A DNA stretch of 64,000 nucleotides from Lutjanus erythropterus (GCA_020091685.1 CM034606.1:36727747-36791746); one strand, 5' to 3'. Positions 1 to 11,740 are shown, counted from the stretch's first letter. Translations and numbers: made by a program. Notes: generated from the sequence alone by a model not told the origin.

Positions 1-920
1 AGGGGGGAAGTATGCCTTTTTTTAATGTTTGATTGAATGATGCTAATAATAGTGGGTTTAGTTCCTTTCTGAAAGTTCTATACCATTCAATTGGAAAGCT
101 GTCACTTCCTGGGGCTTTATTTGATTTCAGTTTCTTAATGGCGTTTTCTAATTCTTTTTGTGTAATCTGTGAACATATTAAAGCATTTTGTGATTCCCCT
201 ATTGTTGGCAGGTCCAATGAATTTAAAAATGTTTTTATTGTCTCGTCATCTGCAACAACAGGTTGAGAATAAAGCTTTTTATAGTATCCTTCAAATGCAT
301 TTTCAATCTCTTCTGGTTTAAGTACTAGTGAATTTGCTGTAGGTTCTCTAATTCTATGAATTGTGTTGTGTTGCTTATTTCTTAAGCGCCTGGCTAATGA
401 TTTAGTTGGTTTTGGTCCTCCTTCATAGAAAGTTTGTTTTAGGAATATAAGATTCTTTTCTACTTCTTTCCCTAATATTTCATCAATTTTTTTCTTGGCT
501 TCTTTAATTTGATTGTACTTCTCTGGGTCATTTGTGTTTTTATGTAGTTGTTCTAGTATTTTAAGATCTTCAATCTTTTCCTGAAAGTCCTTAATCCTAT
601 TTTTTTTAATATAAGAGGCATAGGATATCAGTTTGCCCCTCATTACTGCTTTCATAGCATCCCACAAAATAGTCTCAATCTCTCCGTTATCATTCTCTTT
701 TCTATATGTGTTTATGTCTCTTTTTAATTCTTCTACCAGCGTTGTGTCATTTAGTAGGCCGAGATTTAGTCGCCAGGTTGTGTTCTTTTTTCTCCTATTT
801 AAATTTAATGTAAGATATAGGGTACAGTGGTCTGACAGGTCTGCTACTCCTATCTTACATTCTACAAGTCTAAATCTATCCTCAGAACTCATGAAAAAAT
901 AATCAATTCTTGTATGTACC
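1..920 (-). mobile_element. L1-clade LINE ORF2 fragment (end of endonuclease to start of reverse transcriptase), uninterrupted frame
   Basis: On the minus strand the frame is open for about 300 codons from ~950 to the window edge. It begins with the endonuclease tail (RIDYFFMSS, then VADLSDHCTLYL with the SDH motif). A charged linker follows (YIKKNRIKDFQEKIEDLK, FYEGGPKPTKSLARRLR), then the N-terminal RT region (IKKLKSNKAPGSDSFPIEWY). These are typical L1 ORF2 landmarks in order. There is no stop or frameshift, so the copy is young. It appears 5'-truncated near 910-925; the RT core and 3' end lie left of the window. It is in the same orientation as pdzd8. Confidence 0.85.
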
Positions 921-1634
921 AAATAGCCAATGACCAATAATCTCAATCCTACTACAGTTCAGTACAGTGCAGGATACTGTTTGTAACACCAGTAACATTG
1001 TTGTTGGGGTGCTGGAGTTAATTAAATAATTCCCCTTTGCGGCTCATGTTAATAGTGATGATTGTGTTTAGTGGAAAAGAGAAAACGTGTGATATCCAAA
1101 ACACACTTGAATAAGAAAGTGAGCTGAATCCTTCCTCCCCTGACCCCTGTGAGAGAAAGTAGCTGCTTGGTGTTTGTCCAAATTGCAGAGTTTAATTGTT
1201 GGATGGTGGAGCTTTCTCTGGGGGCTCAGCAGCACTGACTGGACTAACCTTGTTAACATCGACTAAGACAACAAGCAGCTCTTGGTTCATTGTCTCTGAG
1301 CAGAAAAGAAAGCAAAAAAAACATAGCAGCCCCGAACAGACCAGATGTAAATGGAGCAATTTACCATCCATTTCAGCAAACTCAGCCTCTCTTTTATCTG
1401 CATTGCCACAGAGAACAAATGAAAGGTTAATATGTTCAAATAGCAGCTATCACTGCTTTAAAGTTCCTCCAGGACCCAAACCCAGACAAGTCTTCCTTTG
1501 ATCCCCTGAATAAAAACACTCATTGTGATAAAAAAAAAAAACAATTATTACTCTTTCTAGTACACTAGGACATCTGGCAAATAATGCAAAATTCTGAAAT
1601 TCCTAAAAATTAAGAAGGCAAATATGGAATGTAA
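921..1634. other. non-coding stretch, no feature recognised
   Basis: Ordinary intron-like sequence of mixed composition with a short poly-A run at 1530-1541. The small open frames on both strands show no protein-like conservation or motif. Confidence 0.5.
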
Positions 1635-1740
1635 CTTTTCAGTCTGCAACTAAGAATTATTTTCATAATCAATTAATTGGTCGATTATTTTCCCGATGAA
1701 TCATTAGTAGTTGTTTGCTGATAAAATGTCAGAAGATCGA
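1635..1740 (+). repeat. truncated copy of an AATTAATC-rich teleost repeat
   Basis: Starts CTGCAACTAAGAATTATTTTC and continues with AATCAATTAATTGGTCGATTA and AAAATGTCAGAA. The same core recurs at 4175-4440 (reverse), 16545-16862, 26576-26815 (reverse), 42035-42210 and 62410-62720 (reverse). Confidence 0.6.
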
Positions 1741-1792
1741 GAAAAGAAAAAGAAAAATACTACTACTACTGCTACTGATAATACTTGTGATA

Positions 1793-1861
<69 letters not shown>

Positions 1862-1965
1862 ACCTGATGTAAGCTCATGAAATATGTGAGAAATACAGCC
1901 CGACCCAACCCAAACCCGAAGGGTCCTGTTGGATTAGGGCACAGATCTCAAGGTCTAGTCTGTTT
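1741..1965 (-). repeat. repeat carrying an (AAT)n microsatellite
   Basis: (AAT)n at ~1791-1857 abuts a module reading, on the minus strand, AGATCTGTGCCCTAATCC..., then GGGTTTGGGTTGGGTCGGGC. The same module precedes a simple repeat at 14300-14463 and at 58470-58607. Confidence 0.65.
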
Positions 1966-2736
1966 GTGGTCTGAAAGGAAACAGACCAACCACACAATTT
2001 TAAGATAGCTGAAAAGCTAAACTACTAATCAATCCATCTTATGATCATGAAATCTGTTCAGGAAGCCATCTTATAAATGATCAGAATAAGTCACGTATAT
2101 ATTTATGCAAATCATTTCTTAAAGCTACCACAAGGAGTTTTTACATGGTTGAGAAACAGTCAATTTTTGGTGTTATATTTTGTGGTTATGGCAAAGGAAA
2201 CACTACTGCTTTTGTTCACAGGCGCCTCCAAAATCAACACCATATGAAAGCTGTTTGTATTAGCTTTAACTATGGCAACACACATGCATATAAGCGCAGG
2301 TATTTTCCCTGATTAATTGGTCAAAAGCTGTTAAAACTGCTGTTCTTGTATCCTACTCCATGACTTTGTCAGATTAAATAGTGTGGCCACACTTCTGGTG
2401 TGTTATAAGTGATGATTGAAAGGAATTATGTTTACAAGTCTATATATTATTTTGCATATAATGCCTTTAATGTAACAATTCTTAGAGCACCTGTAAAGTG
2501 GAGTGATACATCTGCTCTTATACTCTATTATCACTCATGGAATGCCTCTTGTCAGAACTGTTTGTGTATGGAAGTTATTTATAATATTAAAAATAACAGT
2601 TAAAGTTTACTGTTTCAGTGCAATTTTATAAAACAATATATCAACATCAGAATTCTTCTGTTCTAACTTGGTTTTTATTACTATGACACCATGTTTCTGA
2701 AGATGTCACAAGCACATATGGAATCATATCACATAT

Positions 2737-3403
2737 TGGGCTTGGGTGGCATCAAGGTATTACAGTATACCAGGATATTTAGAAAATCTAAAAGGTATGA
2801 TCTGAAACATGGATGTTACGACTGTTTTTTTATTTCTGGAAAATAAAATCATAAATGAAATTACTTTATTACTAATAAATTAATAATACTTTATCTATTA
2901 ATGGGGAATTATTTGGAGGAAAAAATAGTTGGCTAGTCAATTCTACTCTATAGCCAAGGTCTTCTTGCTAATTAATTAAACATAACCTGATATGGAATCA
3001 TGAAAGTATTTCCACATTTAACTTTATTTTGACTTGACTCCTTCCAGCCATAAAAGCAGTTTATTAGCCACATGATATGTCTTTAAATCATCCTCATTCA
3101 GTGAAATGATGTGTATCTGAACAACAAGTGTAATTGGGTCCTTTAGCAAGAATCTACAGAATAAGGGTGTTTATTTCCTTTGTATTCATCGTTCTATGGG
3201 CCTAAGTATTAAAACCCAGTAAAACTTGTCCAAGAAGGCTAACTGCATATTAGACACAAAGTAAGCTAGACAATGTCAAATATGCTACAAAGACTTCTAT
3301 TACCAACTTTTAATCATTTGTTTTCACACAAATACTGTCATATACCGTATACACTGGTGAGATGTCAGGAAGGTATGAAGGTATAAAAAACCACCCAAGC
3401 CTA
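2737..3403. mobile_element. hAT-like non-autonomous element, 667 bp
   Basis: The ends are TGGGCTTGGGTGG and CCACCCAAGCCTA, which are inverted repeats. The element is flanked by a perfect 8-bp duplication TCACATAT at 2729-2736 and 3404-3411, diagnostic of hAT-type transposition. The interior has no transposase frame. Confidence 0.85.
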
Positions 3404-3411
3404 TCACATAT

Positions 3412-4174
3412 ATTTGAGTAGAATGGTTATACTGGACTCCATGTGAGAAGTCATCAGACGGTTCTGTGTACACTGAAAACAATCCACAGTGAGAGGCGGC
3501 TCGCTGCAGGCTGCTCTCAAACCCTGGCCTGATGTCTAACTCGGATGGAGCAGCATCTCCTGTTGCTTGGCTGAACATCCCTCTGCAATCTGGGAGGCTG
3601 CGTGTGAGATGGAGAGGTGGGGGTTGAACAAATCCTTTTCCCTGTCACTGCGCTGCTTGGTAATTTAATCTAATACCACATGTCAGATCGATTTGTGTAT
3701 GGTTATAGGGTACAAGTCGCTGCGAGGCAAGTGCGCAGCAATTCCCTGCCACATCCAGTTAGCAGCCCCGGTGGTGATGGGGGTGGAGTGGGCTGAGGGG
3801 TGGGGTGCATGGCCAGTAGCTGCTCAGGTGTTTACGTGGACGCTTATTAGGCTGGTTAACAATGACGCATATTGTGTAGTAAGTGTTCTCACAGATACAC
3901 AGATAGTATCACAGATAGTTAAAATACAGTATGAAGTGTGTATCAGAACATTTGAAATAATCCCATATAGGTACAGAGCTGTCAAGAGATCATCTGGATG
4001 TTTCTATGATAACGTTTCCATTTATCACTTCATGAACTCAAGTGTTTGAGCCACGATCATCTCTGAAGGGGGTCAAATGAGCCCATTAGAAAATCTTAAT
4101 CTTAATAAAATCTTAGGAAACAAGAAAACAAGAAAAGTACATGCCTCAGTTTCAACAGAGCTTAAATTTGCCAT
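3412..4174. other. non-coding stretch, no feature recognised
   Basis: Slightly GC-richer than the surroundings (3540-3840). A 118-codon open frame at 3693-4049 has no recognisable motif and I do not consider it a gene. Confidence 0.4.
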
Positions 4175-4440
4175 TGCCAAATACTGAAAGCTGCAATGAT
4201 TAAATGATTATTAATCAATTACCGTATTAATCAGAAAATATTTTGATAATCAATTAATCAGTTGGAGAAAAAAGGAAAAATTATCTGATTTCAGCTTCCG
4301 GAATTGTTTTTTTTTTTTTTTCTGGTTTCTTTAATAGTTAATGACAGTAAACTGAATATCTTTGGGCTGTGGATGAAACAAGACATTTGAGGACAGTATT
4401 TTGTAGACCAAATGACTAATCGAGTGATCTACTGATGTCA
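4175..4440 (-). repeat. AATTAATC-rich teleost repeat
   Basis: Reverse-orientation copy: GATAATCAATTAATCAGTTGG ... TGACAGTAAACTGAATATCTTTGG ... CAAGACATTTGAGGA. A poly-T expansion sits at 4307-4321. Confidence 0.6.
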
Positions 4441-5354
4441 ATATTTTAACTGTAAGTCATCTTCAAAGGACTTAAAATTTTATCTGCGTATTTAAAAAAA
4501 AAAAAAAACAGACAAAAAATTTCAGAGATACTTACAGTTACTTAGTATTTCATCTGATAAATAACCATTACATTTAAAAGTTTCAGTATTCAAAGCTGAA
4601 TATAAACCTACCAGATATCACATGCCAGGAATTAAGTCACTGTGGCCTTCAAAAACACTAATTTATTGGGGCATCACGGCCAAAATGTAGGACACTAAGG
4701 CATAAACCAAAGGTTCAATAACAGGAAGTAATAATGAGCGTAATTTCCATTAAGACAAAACAGTATTAGTACAATTATCTGATAATAAGCCTGATCAACC
4801 ACTGCAATTAATCAATACACACATTATTAGACTGTAAACTATTAATCAATACAATAAATATCTGTAGTCAATGACAGACAACCCTATAATATTTTGTTAT
4901 TAATTACCAGCAATGTGATGAAAAAAAAAGATCCAAAGTTAACTAACATTCTCAAAATAATGTCTTAGAAATTATTAGTTATTATTATTACTAACTAAGT
5001 TATTATTTTGAGAACGTTTCGATGCATCGTCACAAGTCCAAGTGGACATTTGTGTCACGTTTGAAGAAATTCCCTCGTTCACACAGGCTCTGCCCAAGTG
5101 GCCCGACACGAGATATACGAGATCTCACGATACCTTCACATCTGTGTTTACATGCTACCTGGAAGTGACTCATAACAAAGAGAGATCTGCTCAGAAATAG
5201 TGACTTGTTAAGCACACAGTTGACTTCTCAAACTTTCAACAAAGAAGAAAATGTCAGAGGACTTTGACATAGAAGAGGAACATCATTTCTTTGCTGCAGC
5301 CACGCTGCTTGGGCGAGAGCTTGTGTACTCGCTTCAGGCGTGAGCATGAGGATC
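4441..5354. other. AT-rich non-coding stretch
   Basis: Many TTATTA/TAATAA runs (4800-5010) and an A-run at 4492-4507. No coding or RNA signal seen. Confidence 0.4.
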
Positions 5355-5622
5355 AGATCTGAAAGGCTACAGTTGACATTTAGGCTAAAAACATGGTGTA
5401 AATGGCGTCTTTTTGGGTCAAATTTTAATGTTGCAGCTTATGGACACTTGGATTACACCACACGAGCAGTATGGAGACATTTAGTGGGGTTTTTTTGTGT
5501 TCTTTTTTTTTACATTTTAAAACTGGTCACCATTCACTGGAGATCTTCACCCATCCTCACATCAGCACAGGGGTGAGGAGATATTGAGTGAAATTTCATT
5601 TTTGGGTGAACTATCGTTTTAA
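5355..5622. mobile_element. right half of a TTAA-flanked foldback MITE
   Basis: Shares TAGGCTAAAAACATGGTGTAA, GGATTACACCA..GAGCAGTATGGAG, AACTGGTCACCATTCACT and GGTGAACTATCG with the full copies at 8100, 13423 and 44042. It ends at TTAA 5619-5622; the left arm is missing. Confidence 0.6.
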
Positions 5623-6133
5623 GGCCTGGATTTTCAAACTGTTGTACACAAGCTCCCTCTAGTGATACACAGAAGAATGTCAGAAATATGTTTTTTATAA
5701 ATGAAATAAAATAACTTAAAAACATATAATCCTATCAAAACTCTTCAAAAGTTGAAATGAAAATACATAAAATATGAGATCATTGAAATGTAATTTAAAA
5801 TAAGTTTTGTCTTTCCTGTATTTTTGTTTCCATATCAGCCTGCTATGTCATGCACGTAGCGTGTGCATACATCATTCATGATTAGTGGTGGTTATGAGCT
5901 AAACTGTGATGGCAGGATAATAAGTGGAGGTAAAATAAGAAGACAAATGCTTCAGAAACACTGCAATCATGGCTTCAAACTGGAAATATTACTGAGAGAA
6001 AATATGTTGAGCAGCTGTGTTGAAAATGAAGTGGACGACAGTGAACCAAACACAACTGCTAGTGGCTTCTTAAAGGTGCCATTAAGTGTCCACAGCTCCT
6101 TTCAGCACCAAACATCACAAAACATTAAGATGC

Positions 6134-7731
6134 AGTGTTTCCCAACAGACGCCTCCACCCTGCCAACAGGACCCCCACCCAGAAATTCAAGTTGTAGATT
6201 TTTTTTAATTCTATTATTTCATTTATATTTTAAAATGGCCTATAACATGTGTTCTTTTTATCAAATAAAAAAGCTAACTCTAATTTGTGCAATTTCAGGT
6301 ATAATGCGTTGCCATCGTTTCATTACATTCATTACAATGCATTTCTCCTCTCCTCTGTGACGGGCGGGTCTCCCTCTTCACTCCTCTCTCACAGCACACA
6401 CCGATGCACCGGTACAGACACACCCACCCACACTCAGAGAGCGGAGGACAGAGAGTTTCTGACCGTTATGGTAAAAAACAACAACAAACAGAGAAAGGTT
6501 GTAAATGGACGACCAGTGGTTCCCCAGCTGTTCGTCCCGCCGAGCAAAAATATCTGCGTTTTTTAAACGAACCGTACATGGCGAGGCAGGAAGCACAGGT
6601 AGCTCTGTGGCCAGTGTTAGCCAAAATGAGAGCATCTCTCCCAGCCCCGACCACAACTCTTGCCGATCTCCTGCCCCTGTTAACGTCGCCACGACTAGAC
6701 CCAAACACACCTGTTCACCACCACCACTGTCTGTCTGGCTTTGATCCAGCATGGCTGTCAGACTGTAGATACTCTGCATGGCTGTACAAGAGCGAACTTG
6801 GTGAGTGAATTGATTAATGAAGATGGATGGATGGATGGATGGATGGATGGATGGCAGGCACGGTGCCAGGGTTTTAATTTTGGGTGGGCCACGGTAACTT
6901 CGGTTGGGCCTTTTAATTACAAAGGTTAACACTGTTTCCAACTGGTAATCTCACTTTAACAAAAATCACTGGTATCATACTGTGGATGGCGACGAGCACT
7001 TCCAGTTGATTATGACACTTAAAATCTTTTGAGCAGTTTCAGTCTGCAGTTTACATTCATTTCAAATGGCACAGGATATCTCCTTATCCATGTTTTCACT
7101 ATGGATCATGTAGATCAGTATATCAATTCATTAAGAAAACTGTCATTTTATTCCTTTTAATGCATTTTCATTTGATCTGGCTGGATTACTCTTTAAATTG
7201 ATTGTAAGGAGAGAGAGAAATGAAGCGATCAGAATGATGGGTGAGCTACAATGACTTTTAACAGGAGAGAGAGCGATTGATCCAGACCTCATAGCCGAAT
7301 AAATGTTGTCTTTTTGTCAAATGGAAACAGTTTTGTCTTAAGGCTGTATTAAAATCCTGATTTTAATAATTAAAAATAAAAGTTAAGAAAATATATGTTC
7401 TCCCAGTCATTTGAGGTGGGCCAGTTGTAGAAGTGGGTGGGCCCAGGCCCATTAGGCCCACCCATAATGCCATGTGTGATGGATGGATAGATGCATAAAT
7501 AAATAAATGAATGAATAAACGAATAAATAAATAAATACAGTGTTCCACTGCTAAAATAAAAAATGTGAACACAAATCAGTGTTAACAGTTTATTCAGGTC
7601 CAAATTCTCTGTAATCATGGTAATGGGGTCCTTTGGCGAGAGGGTCCTGCAAGGACCCCAGTGACGGACCACGCTCATTCCAGCCCAGGCGCCTCCCCTC
7701 CCCCAAAGCAAAAAAGCTAGGGGAAACACTG
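6134..7731. mobile_element. 1.6-kb element with CAGTGTTTCCC termini
   Basis: The left end CAGTGTTTCCCAAC and right end CTAGGGGAAACACTG form terminal inverted repeats of the kind common in hAT elements. AGATG occurs on both sides (just before 6134 and just after 7731), but a full 8-bp duplication is not intact. Inside are a GGAT tetranucleotide tract (6822-6854) and mirrored GGGTGGGCC / GGCCCACCC blocks at ~6881 and ~7440. A second, shorter copy of the interior lies at 47240-48010. Several open frames over 100 codons occur, but none resembles a transposase. Confidence 0.6.
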
Positions 7732-8099
7732 AGATGGCACTTGGAGAAGCAATGTTTGAAGGGAATCATGCCGGATGCTGCACATACTGGATCAACACAG
7801 TGATCCACACAGTACTCACCTACAAAGGTTAATCTGCTAAGTCAGTATAGAGACAATAATGAATTCAAACAGGTGTGAGCTCACTCTAGGGATCCCATTT
7901 GTGACACCCTCACTGCTCACAGATGATATTTTCTCCGTTTATGATTAACTCAGTAACATCATGACAATTCTCACATCTATTGAAAACCTCCATCCACCCC
8001 AGATCACTTATACTCAAATACACTGGTTTATTCCCATCAATCAACAATTTGTCAAGACAGAAAATATTACAGCCTGAATGCAAACACACAGCATATTAA

Positions 8100-8689
8100 A
8101 GGGATAGTTCACCCAAAAATGAAAATTCAGTCATTATCTACTCACCCTCATGCCAACTGAGGGTTGGGTTTATTTTGTTAGTCCACAAAACTTTGCTGGC
8201 GTTTCACAGGAAAATGGTGTTGTAGAATCTCCCAAACAATGAAAGTGAATGGTGAGCAGTTTTCAAATGTAAAATCCCTCCATGCTGCTGGTCTGGTGTA
8301 ATCCAAGTCTCCCAAAGTCCCGACATGCTATTTGCACACCGTCACACCACACACCCATTTCAGATAGCATGCATGTAAACGTGGCTCCAAGCTACAGATC
8401 TACAGTGAAGATTCAGGCTAAAAACATGGTGTGAATAACATTTTTTTTTACTCAACTTGGCATTTTGGGGCTTTAAGAGACTTACATTACACCAGATGAG
8501 CAGTATGGAGGCATTTTATGTTTTTACTCTGTTGTTTTTTTACATTGGTAAACTGGTCATCATTCACTTCCATTGTTTGGGAGATTCTGTGATGTCTCCT
8601 GTTAAACCCCAGCAGTGTTTTGTGGACTAAAAACTAAACCCAATTGAGTAGGTAATGACTGAATTTTCATTTTTTGGAAAACTATCCCT
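8100..8689. mobile_element. TTAA-flanked foldback MITE (piggyBac-like), full copy
   Basis: The ends AGGGATAGTTCACCC and AACTATCCCT are inverted, with TTAA at 8096-8099 and 8690-8693. The arms are palindromic over ~230 bp: TAGTCCACAAAACTTTGCTGG, GAATCTCCCAAACAATG and GTGTAATCCAAGTCTCC all reappear inverted in the right half. The middle contains AGGCTAAAAACATGGTGTGAA. Confidence 0.8.
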
Positions 8690-8693
8690 TTAA

Positions 8694-9463
8694 TGAACTG
8701 ATACATATCCAGAGAGGCACAGCCTGATTCAACTCAGGCATGTAATAGAAAACAGTTGAATATCCACCGTAGCAGTGGATGGCACATCTTTCTCCATTAA
8801 AATCACTATTAAGTTTACTTTTACACTTGTGTTTGCTGTGTGGCTCAATCTGAATTTTCAACTTGCCTTTTTATCATAGGAAGCAGGTTTCAAAAGCACT
8901 ACGAACAAAGGAGTTGTTATGGAGACTCGGGCAAACAAAAAGGTGCTTTGCCTAATTTGCACTTGTATGGACAGCAACAGTGGTTCAGTCGCCCACACGC
9001 TCCGTCTTTGTAGCACTGTCATTGTCCTGGCATGAAAACATAATCATCTGTCATGACTGTGACATCATCCTAGTTTATCAAATGACAACTAAATTCCAAA
9101 CTACTACCACTGGTGCAGAGAGGAGGAAGACACCATTTCCCCTCTTTATCAAGTTGGCATTTCCGTCTTTCCTCTCTTTTGAACACAAATGCTTGTCTGT
9201 CATACAAACACTGAGCCTATCTTCTCCCCAGTCAGCTCACCAGTTGCTTTGGACATGGGATTTGCTTAAGTGTCATTCTGTTTCTTGGAACCTATAATGA
9301 GCAATTTGACCACTTGACCACATAACATTTACTTATCAGTTTCTCACATAATTTCAGCCTACAAACAGGCTACAGGTCTTTGGCATCATTAACATCTCGT
9401 CTCTGCTGGGCCCTTTCAACTCCTATTAAAAAACAGCTATTCAAACAGCCGGCTCTCACACTC
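8694..9463. other. non-coding stretch, no feature recognised
   Basis: Balanced base composition and no repeats that recur in this window. An open frame at 8980-9297 lacks any motif. Confidence 0.4.
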
Positions 9464-9468
9464 ACACA

Positions 9469-9529
<61 letters not shown>
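9464..9529. repeat. (CA)n microsatellite
   Basis: About 30 uninterrupted CA dinucleotides. Confidence 0.95.
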
Positions 9530-9531
<2 letters not shown>

Positions 9532-10120
9532 ATCCCTCAGTGAGTCGGGGAGGAAGAGCATGACTAAAATAAACGCTTTTATTTCATTTGGCTCTGCTGC
9601 TGCACAATACATCCTATAATAATATCATTTTTGTTGAGGAGAGGTAGAAACAGCAAATATACTCAGTGGTTACTATCACTCTAAATAAAACTGACACAGC
9701 AGAAGAAAAGCAGACGAGTCTACGTCATGTCAGTTGTCAGATCAGTCTAGATGGCAAGAAAGGGCACTGAGAGTAATTTCATAAATCAAGAGCCTGTATA
9801 ATCTCTGAGTTACTCAAACATTATGAGGAGTTTGTTAAACCAGCATGAACTTCCTGTTTGGCTTATAGCTGAATGTTGTCCAAGGCTCTTCATCAAAAGG
9901 TCAAACCTCCCAATATTCAAAGAAAGTGCATGCGATACTCAGTGCTATACCTCACGATGTGGTTGTGATTCAGAGGGATACGATCTGTTGATAAAATGAT
10001 TCTTGGTGCATCAAAATGTTAAGTTTATACATCGGGGGTGTCGGTTGATGATGGGCAATCCTTACCAAATTTCAAGAAGTAGCCTAGTTTAGAAGTCAAC
10101 ATGATTCACACGTTACACTT

Positions 10121-10414
10121 GGGCTGTATAAATGTATTATGGTACACCAGGGTATAAAGAAATTCTGATTATATGTAGGCTTGTGTCTGTCAGTGAATAA
10201 AGGCTGCAGCTTCTTAAGACCGAAGTGGAGCTCCTGCATGTGTGTGTTGTTTCCCAGCTGTGGAGGCAGTAACAATCAGGTCTGCCCACATTGTGAGAGT
10301 ATGAAATGCAGCGGAGTACAGTGTAGATGAGTCATTTCATACAAATACCGCCATAACACCATATACCCCGATAAAGTGTCAGGGAGGTCTGAAAATGGAT
10401 ACTGCCCAAGCCTA
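10121..10414. mobile_element. short relative of the 2737 hAT-like element
   Basis: ACTTGGGCTGTAT ... GTACACCAGGGTATA at the left and ACTGCCCAAGCCTA at the right mirror the ends of the 667-bp element, with AAATACCGCCATAACACCATAT inside. No clear target duplication. Confidence 0.5.
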
Positions 10415-10586
10415 GTGTGAATCTTTTTGTCCAATTTGATTCAGAATCTATTCTTGATTGAATGAATAGAAAAGGGGCACAACATCAGTCTCTTGCTCCA
10501 GTTTCCCTGGAATACAATATGAAACCTATCTAGCAGTTAAATGTTCTGCAGACTTTTTGTTTGAAAAAGTTAACTTTATTAATTAA

Positions 10587-10931
10587 TTAATTAATCAATT
10601 CGAAAGCAGTCTTCAAAGTACAGTCTTCTGACTGTATGATAATGAAAAACTGAGGAGGAGGCAGAGTTCTCCACTGTGTTCTTACTAACACTGTGTCTCC
10701 AGCAGTGGAGATCAGCCTCTCTGCTGCATCGTTAGTGTCAGGGAAGCACATCACTGTCCATGATGTAGGGCAGGTGAACAGACTGAGCAGACGGTTATTT
10801 TCTTCACCACAGTTGGCTACAGTTGTTTCATGCTGCAGATGCTCTAGTTCATTTCGGCTGATTGGCATCCATGAACATCTTAACATCCCTGGGTGAGGCC
10901 GTAAAGTATTCACAATACACTTCATGTTCAT
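10587..10931 (-). pseudogene. possible hAT transposase C-terminal remnant
   Basis: The 114-codon frame contains DAAERLISTAGDTVL, which resembles the hAT C-terminal dimerisation signature (SERxFSTAGDIV). The preceding residues CFPDTN fit the usual spacing. The remainder is not recognisable and no terminal repeats were found. It could be chance similarity. Confidence 0.4.
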
Positions 10932-11640
10932 CTCGCAAATGCAATTATTGAGACACTAAATCAAAACATGATTGCAACCGCTGCCTTTAGAGAAGATGAA
11001 GTAGATCTCCCTGTTAACTTTTGATAACGCCCATGTGTGTGACTGTATCTGGCTAATTACAAATCAGTGTGGGCATTATAGTCATGAGCACCGTTTCTGA
11101 CACTGTGCAGCGAGTTACAGGTCATGTCTTTTCTAATGAGAGACCATGCCACTAGCATCAGAGAAAAAACAAACATTCTAAATGAAAATAGCAAGAGAGC
11201 TGTAATATGGCTGCGGCTCTGTCAGTCATGCACAAGCAGCCGGTCTATTGAGTTTCCTCTAAGGTGAATTGATCTGTGGAAGAAGCGATTAGAAACAAAC
11301 AGCTTGTGGGACAAACCTCTCATGTCTTTAATCTACTTTTTGCCACCCAGCCAGCCATTGTCAAACAGAATTAGAACAGGCTATTTAATTGGCGTGGCAA
11401 GGCGGAAATGGATGATGAGTGTGTCACCCACCACAAGTCAATGTGTGTGTTACGAAAAATGACAAAGGTGATAGGCTTCCTCAGGCTCTATTTGATTATG
11501 TGTGTGCATGTTGACGTGAGCCTTGTTTTTTTGTTTTTTGAAGGAGACACAAAACATAATCACATTGTATAGTTAGCAGATTTAAGTATTTGAGTTGTGT
11601 TTGAAGTCTACACTGCAGGAGACACAATTTGTATATATTG
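10932..11640. other. repeat-free non-coding block
   Basis: No sequence here recurs in the window. Composition is balanced, with TGGCTAATTACAAATC at ~11050 and TATTTAATTGGCGTGGCAAG at ~11380. It is one of the few blocks that could be conserved intronic DNA, but sequence alone does not show that. Confidence 0.35.
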
Positions 11641-11740
11641 TGATACATGCAAAGATTTGTGCAGTGGTTCGTTTTGTGTTGTGTTTAACCCCCTACTGCT
11701 AGATAGCATTGTTCTTCACTGTTCTGACTAGCACATATTG
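11641..11740 (+). repeat. GTGATACATG repeat fragment
   Basis: GTGATACATGCAAAGATTTGTG...GTTTTGTGTTGTGTTTAA is shared with 60690-60735, where it lies inside a longer repeat starting TAGGGGTGTAGG. Confidence 0.55.

Noticed and set aside
3693..4049. 118-codon frame in a GC-richer patch
   Set aside because: No domain, no splice context and antisense-equivalent frames of similar length nearby.
5863..6360. 165-codon plus-strand frame
   Set aside because: No motif, crosses the left end of the 6134 element, no splice or promoter context.
6378..6941. 187-codon minus-strand frame in the 6134-7731 element
   Set aside because: Contains the translated GGAT tract (HPSIHPSI) and opposite-strand shadows; no known domain. 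Treated as part of the element.
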